Positions 43,821 to 55,200 of a DNA stretch of 64,000 nt are shown here, in pieces. A model generated the notes under the pieces. The model worked only from the letters and a program-made list of their open reading frames with translations, was not told where the DNA came from and searched no databases. The translations under genes were made by a program, and so were the position numbers. The stretch's first letter is position 1, and each line of letters starts with the position of its first letter. Origin of the DNA: Bolinopsis microptera (Eukaryota > Ctenophora > Tentaculata > Lobata > Bolinopsidae); assembly GCF_026151205.1 (NCBI RefSeq), contig NC_087078.1:9502675-9566674 (forward strand), read 5' to 3'.

Positions 43821-44058
43821 GTAGGCAGGCTTTATCTAGACCAGTACTAATATACAACTTTTACTAAGCTGCTGTTTGTATGAACAATACTGTAAAGCAT
43901 TTTGGGTACATTATTTTACTAAGCATAGAATGATCACAGATCAATGAGACTAAAATCGTACAAAATTGGCAGAATGCCTGACTTATTGAGTAAATTTTCA
44001 TGTAAGAGGTCGCTCACATAGGTATGTTTTGCAACTGATGACAAGAAATTATTCCATG

Positions 44059-44129
44059 CCTGTATTAAATCACTTTATTGGTCTACTTTCTCGAAAAAAA
44101 AGTAGACCAATAAAGTGATTTAATACAGG
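44059..44129. repeat. Perfect 31-bp inverted repeat with a ~9-base loop
   Basis: CCTGTATTAAATCACTTTAT continues TGGTCTACTTT, then CTCGAAAAA, then the exact reverse complement. It would form a stable hairpin. No terminator or RNA gene context is seen. Confidence 0.9.
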
Positions 44130-44439
44130 TTACGTTTTTAGAACCTGAGTAGTTCTCACAAAAATTTTATATGCTGCTCCAATACCGCTCAAAAACAACC
44201 TTAACATTTTCAAAAACTTTTATAAAAGTATAAATACCATCCTCCCAGGATCTGACCTCTGTCACGCTAGGGATCCCATTTCTTGAGATATGCTACAAGA
44301 TGCCATTTAAGCAAGAGCTCATCTAGCAGCTAGAGGAGGCAAAGTCCCACCGATATCAACACCATATTCCCCATATATTGACAGATACTTTGACAGCAAT
44401 CAAAATAGACCTTTTGAATAGTGTTCATTGTCCAAAACA

Positions 44440-45540
44440 GTCTTGTCAGCTACTCGAAGGAAAAAATGACAGCCACACCTAAGGATTTCTCAACAATGTG
44501 TGGCTGTGTGCGCGGCGGGCTGTATATATGGTTGAAATTCAAATTTAAATTTATTTATGTCAGGGGACTGGCCCGTGGTACCAGCCAATGTTTACTCAAA
44601 AAATATATATAATATCAATGGTAATAAGAAATTCATCCCCGTGGGGCACATGCATAAATATAAAATGTAAAGGAAATCTCAAACTATTCAATTTAGATTC
44701 TACCGGTAAAGTATGCAATGAAGGTTTATAATTTAAAGTTTTATTTTCCAATGGTTAATAGGTAAAGATAAGAAAAGTAAAACAAGACTGAGCACTTCAA
44801 AATTTGTAGAATTTGTAACTTGATTTGAAATCGCGGCGATAAAAAAGAATGTCCTATGTTGGCAGTGTAATTGATGAGATATGCGACGTTTATTGAGTGA
44901 TGCATAAGTGTGTGCATATAATCTAAGATGTAGAGACAAGGTTATTATCGGCATTTTGGTTTATGTTACGCTTTGATTTTCTTAGTCCTGTTATACAATA
45001 TAACATGAAATTAGGCCAATCGTCTTCGATGTTTTCATTTTGCTGATCGATGAGCATAGTTTTTATACAAGTTTTGTAAATGTTCAGGTTAAATAGACTA
45101 GGCGGGGAAGTTGCTGCAACATTATATCGGTTTATTGCTAATAATGGACCTTTAAAAAATACTGAGTTGTTGTAAGGGTGTTGACCATACTTTTCTGACC
45201 ATTGTGTAGTGAGAATAGAATCCAGGTTAGTATTAAATAATGGTGCACTTTTGGGAATTGTTTTCTTGAGAGACAATGGTACTAGATTAGGAAAGTTTTT
45301 CAATTTATGCATTAAAATGAGTGCGTTCTTTACAATGATACTGTGTACTGTCAATATTTTATGTGAATAAAAGCCAGACTTGGTACTTGCTGGGGGGATA
45401 CCGTCCTTGTACCAGTAATTGACGAAACCAGGTAATACTGCTCGAAGGCCCATTTTCTGTTTTACAAAAAAAAAAATATAACATTATGTATTGATTGTTT
45501 TGTGGTAAATACAAATTTTGTTTTTCTTAAAATTTTATTT
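44440..45540. repeat. Dispersed repeat split by a LINE fragment
   Basis: 44478-44550 matches 26328-26400 (CAATGTGTGGCTGTGTGCGC, TATATGGTTGAA). 45477-45535 matches 26405-26490 (ATTGTTTTGTGGTAAAT, TTTGTTTTTCTT). In the 26-kb copy these halves are adjacent, so roughly 0.9 kb including the LINE fragment at 44923-45453 was inserted here. Confidence 0.65.
44923..45453 (-). mobile_element. C-terminal LINE polymerase fragment
   Basis: A 176-residue open frame, MGLRAVLPGFVNYWYKDG onward, with KILTVHSIIVKNALILMHKL and FPNLVPLSLKKTIP. The style is that of the domain after the reverse transcriptase in CR1-like LINEs. It ends GPLLAINRYNVA, then a variable tail. The catalytic part is absent. Assignment is by family resemblance and is tentative. 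Confidence 0.5.
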
Positions 45541-45544
45541 TTCT

Positions 45545-45960
45545 CAATTAAACCCGCTTCATGGACTCATCCATCAGCTTCAACTTGTTGAAAATGCTGC
45601 TGCTAAAGCTATTGTAGGACTTTACAAACATGATCATCCTGGAGATACTCCGAAAGACCTTCATTGGATGCCTATCAGTAACATAATTCAGTAAAAGTTA
45701 TCACTCCTTGTTTATAAGTGTCTTAATGGTATGGGACCAGATTATTTAAGTACTATGTTAAAATTTGCAAACTATAATCATCTTATCTATTTGACTGAAC
45801 CTAGGCCAGACCAGGGTACATACACAATGTGGAGAAAGATCTTTTCAGAAAGTTGACCCTAAATTATGGAATGAACTGCCATTTGAAATTAAGAATTGCT
45901 CAACATAGGACTCTTTTAAAGTGTTTCTGAAAACATTTCTTTTCAAACGTGCTGATAATA
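45545..45960 (+). mobile_element. Decayed LINE polymerase 3' fragment
   Basis: The broken plus frames read LIHQLQLVENAAAKAIVGLY, then LHWMPISNIIQ-stop-KLSLLVYKCLNG, MGPDYLSTML, LWNELPFEIKN and SFKVFLKTFLFKRA. These are the usual LQxVQNAAA, LHWLPI, ARLWNxLP and FKxxLKTxLF positions of CR1/Rex-like LINEs. At least two stops and one frameshift show it is dead. Confidence 0.85.
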
Positions 45961-46894
45961 TTGCATCTAGTTTTTTTAGTTTGCTGCCATAATCAATCCT
46001 AGTTTATCCCTAAATGTTTCTACTGGAAAATGCATACACATTAACGTTTATTTAGTGCATCAAGTTTAATACCCTTGTTTGTATCCTTGTATCCTTGTAT
46101 CCTACATACAATTAAATCAAGTGATACAATCGGAGGAGCACAATCAATTCAAGTGTTGCAATTAGCAGAGCACAATAAATAGGTTACGGAAATGGTCCAT
46201 TAAGTAAAATACAATTTTAAGTAAAATTTTCCACAGAAGAATCAATACATATTGAATTATAAATATCCGATAATTCCATTAATAATCATTAAAAGTTGTT
46301 TTGTCATTTGTAAAATCAAAAACGAAAAGCCGTACGCTGAACTGTGAACGCGCGCGGCGCCTTTTCTGCAGCTGCCTAGCTTCAAGCTTGTAGCCGCTAA
46401 CATCAAAGCCGCCGCGCGCGCCCAGTGCTGGGGTGCATTCTCATTAACAATTAAACTTGGTCAAAGATAGTCATATACAATTCCTAAATTAAATCAATAA
46501 TCATGTTAATATGAGTATTCAACACTACTCGACAACAAATATTTGCCGGCCCATCAACGATTCAGTCGCCGAAACAAAAATCAAATGTTTGCTTTTTCGT
46601 TTCAGGGACTGTTTGAACTCAGTACTATATCCGACTAATCATACTTTATAATGGTTAAAATTTCACTTTAAACAATCACATATAATATACATACAATTAT
46701 TATTTTATTAATTTGGAATAAATATCTCCAGCTCGACCCAAGAATAAATCCTTCAGAGTGTTTTGCTAACATAAACAAATCTAGTTGAATAGAAGATAAG
46801 TAGCAACACATTAACTTGCCCTCACTTAGTATGAGCAGTAGTATTTATAGGACATCAATGGGAAATATCGGGTAAATAAACAGCTCAGGTCTTG
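45961..46894. other. Unassigned intergenic sequence
   Basis: AT-rich except for a GC-rich patch at about 46345-46425 with GCGCGCGGCGCC and CCGCCGCGCGCGCCC. No gene or recognised element. Confidence 0.3.
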
Positions 46895-46959
46895 GGAGCC
46901 GGCTCAAGCTGATCCCTCCACATTACACACAGGGCCTTGTAAATGTAATGTGTAACACT

Positions 46960-47085
46960 TTACAGGCGACAGCAAACAAAAACAAAAACTTATAACATGG
47001 GTGAAACAGGACACCACACGTGTACGATCTCAGCCGCGCAGTATCATATAGCAGTCAAATTGCAAAGGGTCCTGGACCCCCAAAT
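46960..47085. repeat. Dispersed repeat copy
   Basis: CGACAGCAAACAAAAACAAA, then AACATGGGTGAAACAGGACA, then ACACGTGTACGATCTCAGCC, and TATAGCAGTCAAATTGCAA. It matches, in reverse orientation, 19745-19870. Flanking sequence beyond it is not shared. Confidence 0.75.
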
Positions 47086-47934
47086 CGAGGCAAATCATAA
47101 GAGATTACCTGTAGTGGGATGCGCACGATGTGCTTTGTAACGTTTACAATTAACTATGTGTTAAAACTGCGCGGCTGAGTAGTCCAGAGGTAGGATTGGA
47201 CTCCCTACAACACAAAATTTCACGAAGATCATGCGTGCGCTTACATTAAAACGCATGATAGTAAATGAAGACCTTTATATTGCGATTTGTTATTTCCTAA
47301 CACTATTACTAATTACTATTTCTATTTTAAGCACCAGCCACCAGATAATAATTTTAAGGCGTCCACAGACGCCTGGACGCCCTCAATAGCCGCCTCTGCC
47401 AATTATCACAGACTCTTCTACTGTCCACTGTGCAGCTGCTCTTTAAGCATTCCTTTAATGACCAACCATCATGGTCTATCTTAAGAGATGATAGTGATAA
47501 CAGCATCACTGTCTTCCGCTCTCTAGCACAAATTGCTATTGGCGAACTATCATAAAGATGATTATTCTCCTTGTGATATTTCTTCTCCTTCAGCTTCTAC
47601 CACTCACTAGTCACTCTACTGCCTCATCTTCTGGATGTCATTATCTTTAGTTTAGTTGAGGATTCTCAACACCCACTTTCAAGTCGAGTTCTCTCTACCC
47701 ACTTAGTCCACATACCTTGCAAACTTACAGTACGGTATTTTTAATGGTCTAAGTTCCTAATACTCGCCAAAGATGGTCCCACTAGTCAATCGTAGGAGGA
47801 GAGAAAGCTTAACAACAAATTAGGAGGCTGCATTTTGTTTTGATTTTTTTAGGTCTTAGTATTTATCCCCATTGTTTTACAGTTTTAAGAGAACTCTCCT
47901 TAAATTATTTTTATGCAGTCACTCAGATAAGTTT
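47086..47934. other. Unassigned intergenic sequence
   Basis: Contains a weak tRNA-like stretch near 47170-47215 (GGCTGAGTAGTCCAGAGGTA) whose arms do not close. No gene recognised. The plus open frame at 47287-47484 has no domain. Confidence 0.3.
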
Positions 47935-48380
47935 ATACCAGTTGGGACCTCATAGAAGCTTTTAAAGTAACAAGTGGTTTGACTGATTATGGATCGGGGA
48001 TGTTTAGAATTGGCAGAATCTTGTTTCAAGCAATAGATGTAGTAGAAGTTTAACTAAAATCAAGAATATCCAGAAGTCTCCCGGAGCGAGTTATTCCATA
48101 TTGGAACAAACTCCCTCCGGACGTCAAGAACTCTGTGACAGTTTTAGGCTTTAAAATTAAATAAGAAGGATTTAAGAAAGATATGATTTCTAAAAGAAAT
48201 ACAAATGATTGCTTTTTTTGGGATGTTTCTAATGAAGTTTTAGTAAGAATTGAGGGAGCCAGTTATGTCAGTAATAAAGAGAAACATAACGATTATCTTT
48301 GGTTTCATCCTTATGTGGCAAAGAAGCGTTTCATAAATCTTTATTCCACTGGGAAGTTTGATAAGGTTTTTGAAATAGGA
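47935..48380 (+). mobile_element. Probable LINE C-terminal relic
   Basis: The frames read WDLIEAFKVTSGLTDYGSGM, then RSRSLTKIKNIQKSPG-like and LEQTPSGRQEL. This resembles the RDLIxxFKxxxG and WNxLPxxVV region near the 3' end of some LINEs. It has several frame breaks. The downstream 66-residue frame (48183-48383) is not recognised. Confidence 0.35.
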
Positions 48381-49251
48381 TAATGTTTTGATTCATTTTT
48401 TAAAAGATATTGTTTTTGATAAATAATCAATGTTGATGGGGAAATATTCATTATACTAGTGTAACCCGGCCTTTGGCCGGGATTTCATTGCTGCAGTTAA
48501 AAAGGGTAGGAGTATTTACCCACTGAGTCAGTAACACATAATCGTATAATCAGTTCTTTCTCGTGGATAATTAAGTCATTATTAGACACCACCTTCCATG
48601 ATCATAAGGTCCGGTACACCCTGTACCACGACTATTACACCTCATCACTCCCGTCTTGAACCGCTTTCCATTTTGATTTAAATCGTTTTAGAAATTAACC
48701 CTTACTAGCAGGAACCTGTCTAATCTAACCCTAAAGTTTTGTCAAGATTCAAGAGACTAAAATAATTATACTTGTTCATCTCCAGTAGCTCAATAAAATA
48801 TTATGCGAAAACTGGAAAAAATGATTTGTACCCCCTGGCCCCCCCCCCCCTGGCCCCCGCCCCGATATATATATATATTTGTTTTATTACAATGATTATA
48901 TGCCTAGACTGTTGCTTTGCAGAAATTTGTTGTTTTACCGATTGGCCAAGATGATGGTTACTCAACGTTATATTAGGTGTAAGGAAATTATGGTTCACCT
49001 CTCAACAACTATCCAGAATCCAAATCTATAAATTTACTTTAATCTCATTTCTAGGGCCCGATGTAATTGCTATGATCAGTTTACTGGTCAACTGGTGTTT
49101 CGGTGTCCCTTATTTTGTTTACACTCGGTCACTTGTCAAGGCATGTAAGGTCATTCGGCGATATTTTCTTTGAAATAAAATGATGTATTTGTGTAACAAT
49201 TTGAAAGTTTATTGATAAAAAAAAGCATTATCTTTAAACAGCTGTGTCAAA
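48381..49251. other. Region upstream of KIF6
   Basis: Presumed promoter and 5' UTR side of KIF6. It has a 17-base hairpin CCCGGCCTTTGGCCGGG at about 48466-48482, and a C-rich run followed by (AT)n near 48840-48878. No TATA or other promoter element can be assigned with confidence. Confidence 0.35.
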
Positions 49252-52200
49252 ATGGTGAAAGAGGGTATAAAGATTTTCCTAAGGGCCAAACCGTCCAAAA
49301 AACTGAAAGGGGTACGTTTTTAAAACTTTTCATCTTCGCTTTTATTTTATTGTATTTGTATTTGTTCGAAATCGTTGTGTACTGTTTACCAATAAAGTAC
49401 ATCAAAGTATCTGTTTTCGGATACTAAATAGAACACAACCTAAGTAAAAGGTCTTGTGACTTATTACAACTTCTTGTGATAGATTTATTACATACAGCTG
49501 CTACTATAAAGTTAAATTTCAAATTCTGGAACAGATAAATAAATAGAAGCGGATGTTAGAAATAATCTTTTCTAATTTTTTTTGAAGATATAATTTAACT
49601 GCTCCTAATTTAAGAACTGGCATTTGTTCTTAAATAAAGTCATCATTTTCCTTCTCTTCCACAGCACACAGAACTAGACGATGATGGGATTGTAACATTT
49701 AACATACCTAAAGAAGACAGTGAGGGTTATGTAAACAATAAAAAAGATTTATACAAGTTTAAATTTGAGGAAGTATTTCCAGAGAAAACTCAACAAGATG
49801 AGATTTTTGAGAAGGTAAAGTATTATCACTTGAAATAATATTCTCACAACTAAAGAACATGACATGATCAAATGTGCAAAATGAACATGATGATAACTAA
49901 TCTGTATTGCATATAATATGAAATAGTGCACCAACCTCCAATTTAATTATTGTTCACTGATCTCTGCTCAAGGTGTGTAAAAATGCTGCAGAGAGTGCAC
50001 GTAGTGGATACAATGCTACAATATTCGCTTATGGACAAACTGGATCAGGTTATTATCCAAAGAATTTGTTCGCTTTTGCATATATTTTTCAATTTATCAG
50101 GCCTATCTTTACACAATGTCATATAACTTTGTAATTGTTTAATTATAACTTTGACACATATTTAATTATAAATTTGCCCAGGAAAAACGTTCACAATCAC
50201 GGGAGGAGCCGAGAAGTACAAAGACAGAGGGATGATACCAAGATCTATTAGCTATATCTTCCAGTCTTTCGAACAGGTAACCAATACCAAGATCTATTAG
50301 CTATATCTTCCAGTCTTTCGAACAGGTAACCAATACCAAGATCTATTAGCTATATCTTCCAGTCTTTCGAACAGGTAACCAATACCAAGACCTATTAGCT
50401 ATATCTTCCAGTCTTTCGAACAGGTAACCAATAAAATTAATAAATTTTGTTTAAAATCAAATAATTATTTGATCAAAGTATCGTTTCACATAGTATTACA
50501 TAGTGAGCAGCGTTCTGTCAAGTTGTCCATAATAAGTAAAAGACACGTGAACAGTTTAGCGCAACATCAAAAGAGAACAGTTCATTGACAGCGCTAAGTT
50601 TGCTGCTTAGAGACACGTGATGCCCATATAAGGAGCTAATCTTCGTCGTGTTCTGCCTCACACCGAGAGTTAGCTTTAGCTGTGAAGCAAACAGTTCTCC
50701 GCGGAATCATCCCCTGCACCTCCTCCTCTGTAATCTTGTCATTACTCTCCTGTAATTATTACTGTAGACACAAGTCATATATGTATATAAGGAGATTTTA
50801 TGGCTAGTACCCAACCGCTAACAATAGTTTAGAAAAAATTACAAATTTCTCTAAATAACCTGGCTCCACATAAGGAGGGATTTAGCAACGTTAACCTCCT
50901 CGTGCACCACATCTGCTTCGTCCCCGTTAACAGTCACCACTATATCCCTTACTAGCTCCTGGTGTACCAGTGTGTTAGCAGTGTGGTATTTGGTATGGTA
51001 TTTAGTATGGTTAGCAGTGTGGTATTTAATGTGGTATTTAATGTGGTATTTGGTGTGGTATTTGGTGTGGTATTTGGTATGATTAGTTGTGTGGTATTTG
51101 GTGTGGTATTTGGTGTGGTATTTGGTGTGGTATTTGGTGTGGTATTTGGTATGGTTAGCAGTGTGGTATTTGGTATGGTTAGCAGTGTGGTATTTGGTGT
51201 GGTATTTGGTGTGTTAGCAGTGTGTTATTTGATGTGGTATTTGGTATGGTTAGCAGTGTGGTATTTGGTGTGTTAGAAGTGTGGTATTTGGTGTGGTATT
51301 TGGTGTGGTATTTGGTGTGGTATTTGGTGTGTTATTTGATGTGGTATTTGGTGTGTTAGCAGTGTGGTATTTGGTGTGGTATTTGGTGTGGTATTTGGTG
51401 TGTTAGCAGTGTCGTATTTGGTATCAGGTATGGCTAGCAGTGTGGTATTTTGTGTGGTATTTGGTCGGTGTCATCACAATATTATGACAATATTTACTTT
51501 GCTTGTGCAGTAAAAATTCTTATTGTCTAGGTTGACATGTGAACTCGAAACAGTTATTTAATGTAATTTCAGAATTTTATATTTCTATATTGTGTAACTC
51601 CCACCGAGATTTCCTCGCCGTCAACATATCCGTTATCATCCTGGTCGTAATGTTTGAACAGGTCGTGATGTCTGCTCTTGTTAACTCCTGTACTGAGCAT
51701 GTGCCTGAAAAAGAGGAGTATTAGAGTTACTTTCCAAAACTTTTAAGTACTTCAGTTTTAGTCAAGTAGATAACATCTCTAAACATATAGGATGTCCACA
51801 TTTTGTTTGACTTGTAGAATTCTGGAGTTTTTAATACAAAGGAGATTTTGACACATACTTGTTTAGAAAATTCTGCTGAATGTTGAGGAAGTGGCCTAGG
51901 TCTGTTAAACTGACGGTATTCTTCCCAAAGCAAGTGAACAGTGCCTGACAATTATTTTACAGTTTCGTAGTGGTTTAATACCAAATTATGATCACGTTAA
52001 ATATTTAGTGTTGAGGTCTTTATTGATGATAAATAGGCATTTTATAAGCATGCGTTTCTTCATAACTTAAAATAACAGCCATCATAACTTACACTAATTA
52101 ACTAATTAATTAACTAATGAAATAACCTGTACAACAATACAAGCAGTGGCTTGTAGATTAACCAGTAGCTCAGGAGAGAGAGATTTGCGTCTTGTACTGT

Positions 52201-55200
52201 AAATGGAGGAGTTAGCTACTGAGTTTTCTAGCATGTCTTTTATCATCTTCAGGGCTTCCTCGCTATCCATGTCTCCTGAGGTGGATCAGTTCTTTTCAAA
52301 TAGTACTAAAAAATAGTACTTAATATTACTAAATGCAATTTAAGATTAAATTTAATGTATTATTTTCACTTTTCTGATATCAAATTCTTCAATCTCCGCT
52401 TATAAATGTACCGTGCAGTGGCCGGCTTATTTCAACCCTTGTTGTTCTCAAAATACTTTATTTCAGCATTGTTAATTTAAACTTATTTTCTGCTTGTCCC
52501 CCCCTGCTCCGCTCTACGAACCAGAGTCGTCAGCATCGTAGGTCTTGAAGAGGTTCATGAAGAAGTGCCCCGTGATCGGTGAGAAGAGCAGCGAGAATGC
52601 CTCGTACAGTGGTTCGTCCAATGGGAGGGCTAGGATCAGCTCGCATATCTTAATTCTCTTCTTAAAGGGGTTCTCTGAAAGTAGTAGCAGGGCTAGGACC
52701 AGCTTAAGATAAACAGATATTTTAAGTGATTAGATTATATTATTCAATATTGTATACAAAATGTTTTAAGTAAATGTAACTGTAGTGAGAAGAGCTAGGA
52801 CCAGCTGTAGCAGTTAGTCCACAATCTCGGATCTCCACCAGGGCTTCAAAGAACGGTTTCAGCTCCGTCACATCCACCAAACCCTTGTCGTTCGGTCTAA
52901 AATGAGCTAAGATCTCGATGAGAGCATTGCCAAATATAGGGGGGTCGGTTAGGTACGGGTAGAGGAAACTAATCCGGAAGAGTGTTAAACTCTCCCCTGT
53001 TTGGAGTCCTTGAGATTGTGAGAAGTATCTGAGAACGGGGATTAGTAACTATTATTCCGAGTTAATAGGTTAATAATTAGTTAATAATTAGCTAATTGGT
53101 GTGCCCGTATAACTTTTTAACCCTGCACGAAAAACATGAAACCGTTTGGGGCCTTAATCTCTGGTCTCCGAATCATCTTTGCTGAAATTTTTCAAGTCTT
53201 ATGAAACTCTGAGGAAATATAATATAGAATGTAACCATGGTACCAGTATTGGAAGATCATGTCTCACCTCCTAAGGGCCTCAGTTCTTTTAGTTATCTTG
53301 GGTCTGTTACTAAGCACAGGACAAGGTTTAATAGGCTCTGTTACCTGCTGTACCTTATCAATAACACCTGCATAGGGTTAAATCTTACTAACAATATTGT
53401 TTGTTTTTATTCTACAATCTGCGACTAGATTAATCTTTTTTAAGCAATTAAAATATCTACAAAACATGATGTCAGTTTGTCGAATATGATATGAGACTGT
53501 ACTTGCCTGGTTTACAGTATAGTACGTTGATGATAGTCCCAGCTGATAAGTGTTCGGGTTCGTTAACACATCTAAACAATAGAGCAACGCATGCTTTAAC
53601 CGCATCTGACAAGGCCTTCTTACTGGCTAGTGGGTGGGAGGCTTTCTTTTTCTGTCCTGCTACCTGTAACACATAGCTGTTACACTGTAACACATAGCTG
53701 TGTAACACTGTAACACATAGCTGTACCAGTGTACCAGTGTAACACATAGCTGTACCAGTGTAACACTGTAACACATAGCTGTACCAGTGTAACACTGTAA
53801 CACATAGCTGTACCAGTGTACCAGTGTAACACATAGCTGTACCAGTGTACCAGTGTAACACATAGCTGTACCAGTGTACCAGTGTAACACATAGCTGTAC
53901 CAGTGTACCAGTGTAACACATAGCTGTACCAGTGTAACACTGTAACACATAGCTGTACCAGTGTACCAGTGTAACACATAGCTGTACCAGTGTAACACTG
54001 TAACACATAGCTGTACCAGTGTACCAGTGTAACACATAGCTGTACCAGTGTACCAGTGTAACACATAGCTGTGTAACACTGTAACACATAGCTGTGTAAC
54101 ACTGTAACACATAGCTGTACCAGTGTACCAGTGTAACACATAGCTGTACCAGTGTACCAGTGTAACACATAGCTGTACCAGTGTAACACTGTAACACATA
54201 GCTGTGTAACACTGTAACACATAGCTGTGTAACACTGTAACACATAGCTGTGTAACACTGTAACACATAGCTGTGTAACACTGTAACACATAGCTGTACC
54301 AGTGTACCAGTGTAACACATAGCTGTACCAGTGTACCAGTGTAACACATAGCTGTACCAGTGTACCAGTGTAACACATAGCTGTGTAACACTGTAACACA
54401 TAGCTGTACCAGTGTAACACTGTAACACATAGCTGTGTAACACTGTAACACATAGCTGTACCAGTGTACCAGTGTAACACATAGCTGTACCAGTGTAACA
54501 CTGTAACACATAGCTGTACCAGTGTACCAGTGTAACACATAGCTGTACCAGTGTACCAGTGTAACACATAGCTGTGTAACACTGTAACACAGCTGTTACA
54601 CTGTAACACATAGCTGTACCAGTGTAACACTGTAACACATAGCTGTGTAACACTGTAACACATAGCTGTGTAACACTGTAACACATAGCTGTGTAACACT
54701 GTAACACATAGCTGTGTAACACTGTAACACATAGCTGTACCAGTGTACCAGTGTAACACATAGCTGTACCAGTGTAACACTGTAACACATAGCTGTACCA
54801 GTGTAACACTGTAACACATAGCTGTACCAGTGTACCAGTGTAACACATAGCTGTGTAACACTGTAACACATAGCTGTTACACTGTAACACATAGCTGTGT
54901 AACACTGTAACACATAGCTGTACCAGTGTACCAGTGTAACACATAGCTGTACCAGTGTTACACTATAACACATAGCTGTACCAGTGTAATACTGTAACAC
55001 ATAGCTGTACCAGTGTAACACTGTGTCTGTAACACATAGCTGTACCAGTGTAACACTGTAACACATAGCTGTAAGAGTGTAACAAAATATTTATACTTTA
55101 ATTGGCAAGCTTGTCTGTAAGATTTTGAATTATTCAAAGAATTTCAAGTCTAAATGGAGACAATATAAACACGATATATTATAACACAACATAAACAAAC

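Noticed and set aside
47165-47220. tRNA gene
   Set aside because: An A-box-like stretch is present, but no B box or closing arms could be found.
53500-53510. GC-AG intron with donor CAG|GCAAGT in the EF-hand gene
   Set aside because: The reading phase does not join the next exon with that donor. The donor four bases further on (CAA|GTACAG) gives a consistent phase.
53660-55066. Long minus-strand frames (up to 490 residues) of LHWYSYVLQ-type repeats
   Set aside because: The minisatellite unit lacks stops in all minus frames. Only the last 54 residues of one frame (53503-53663) are a supported exon.
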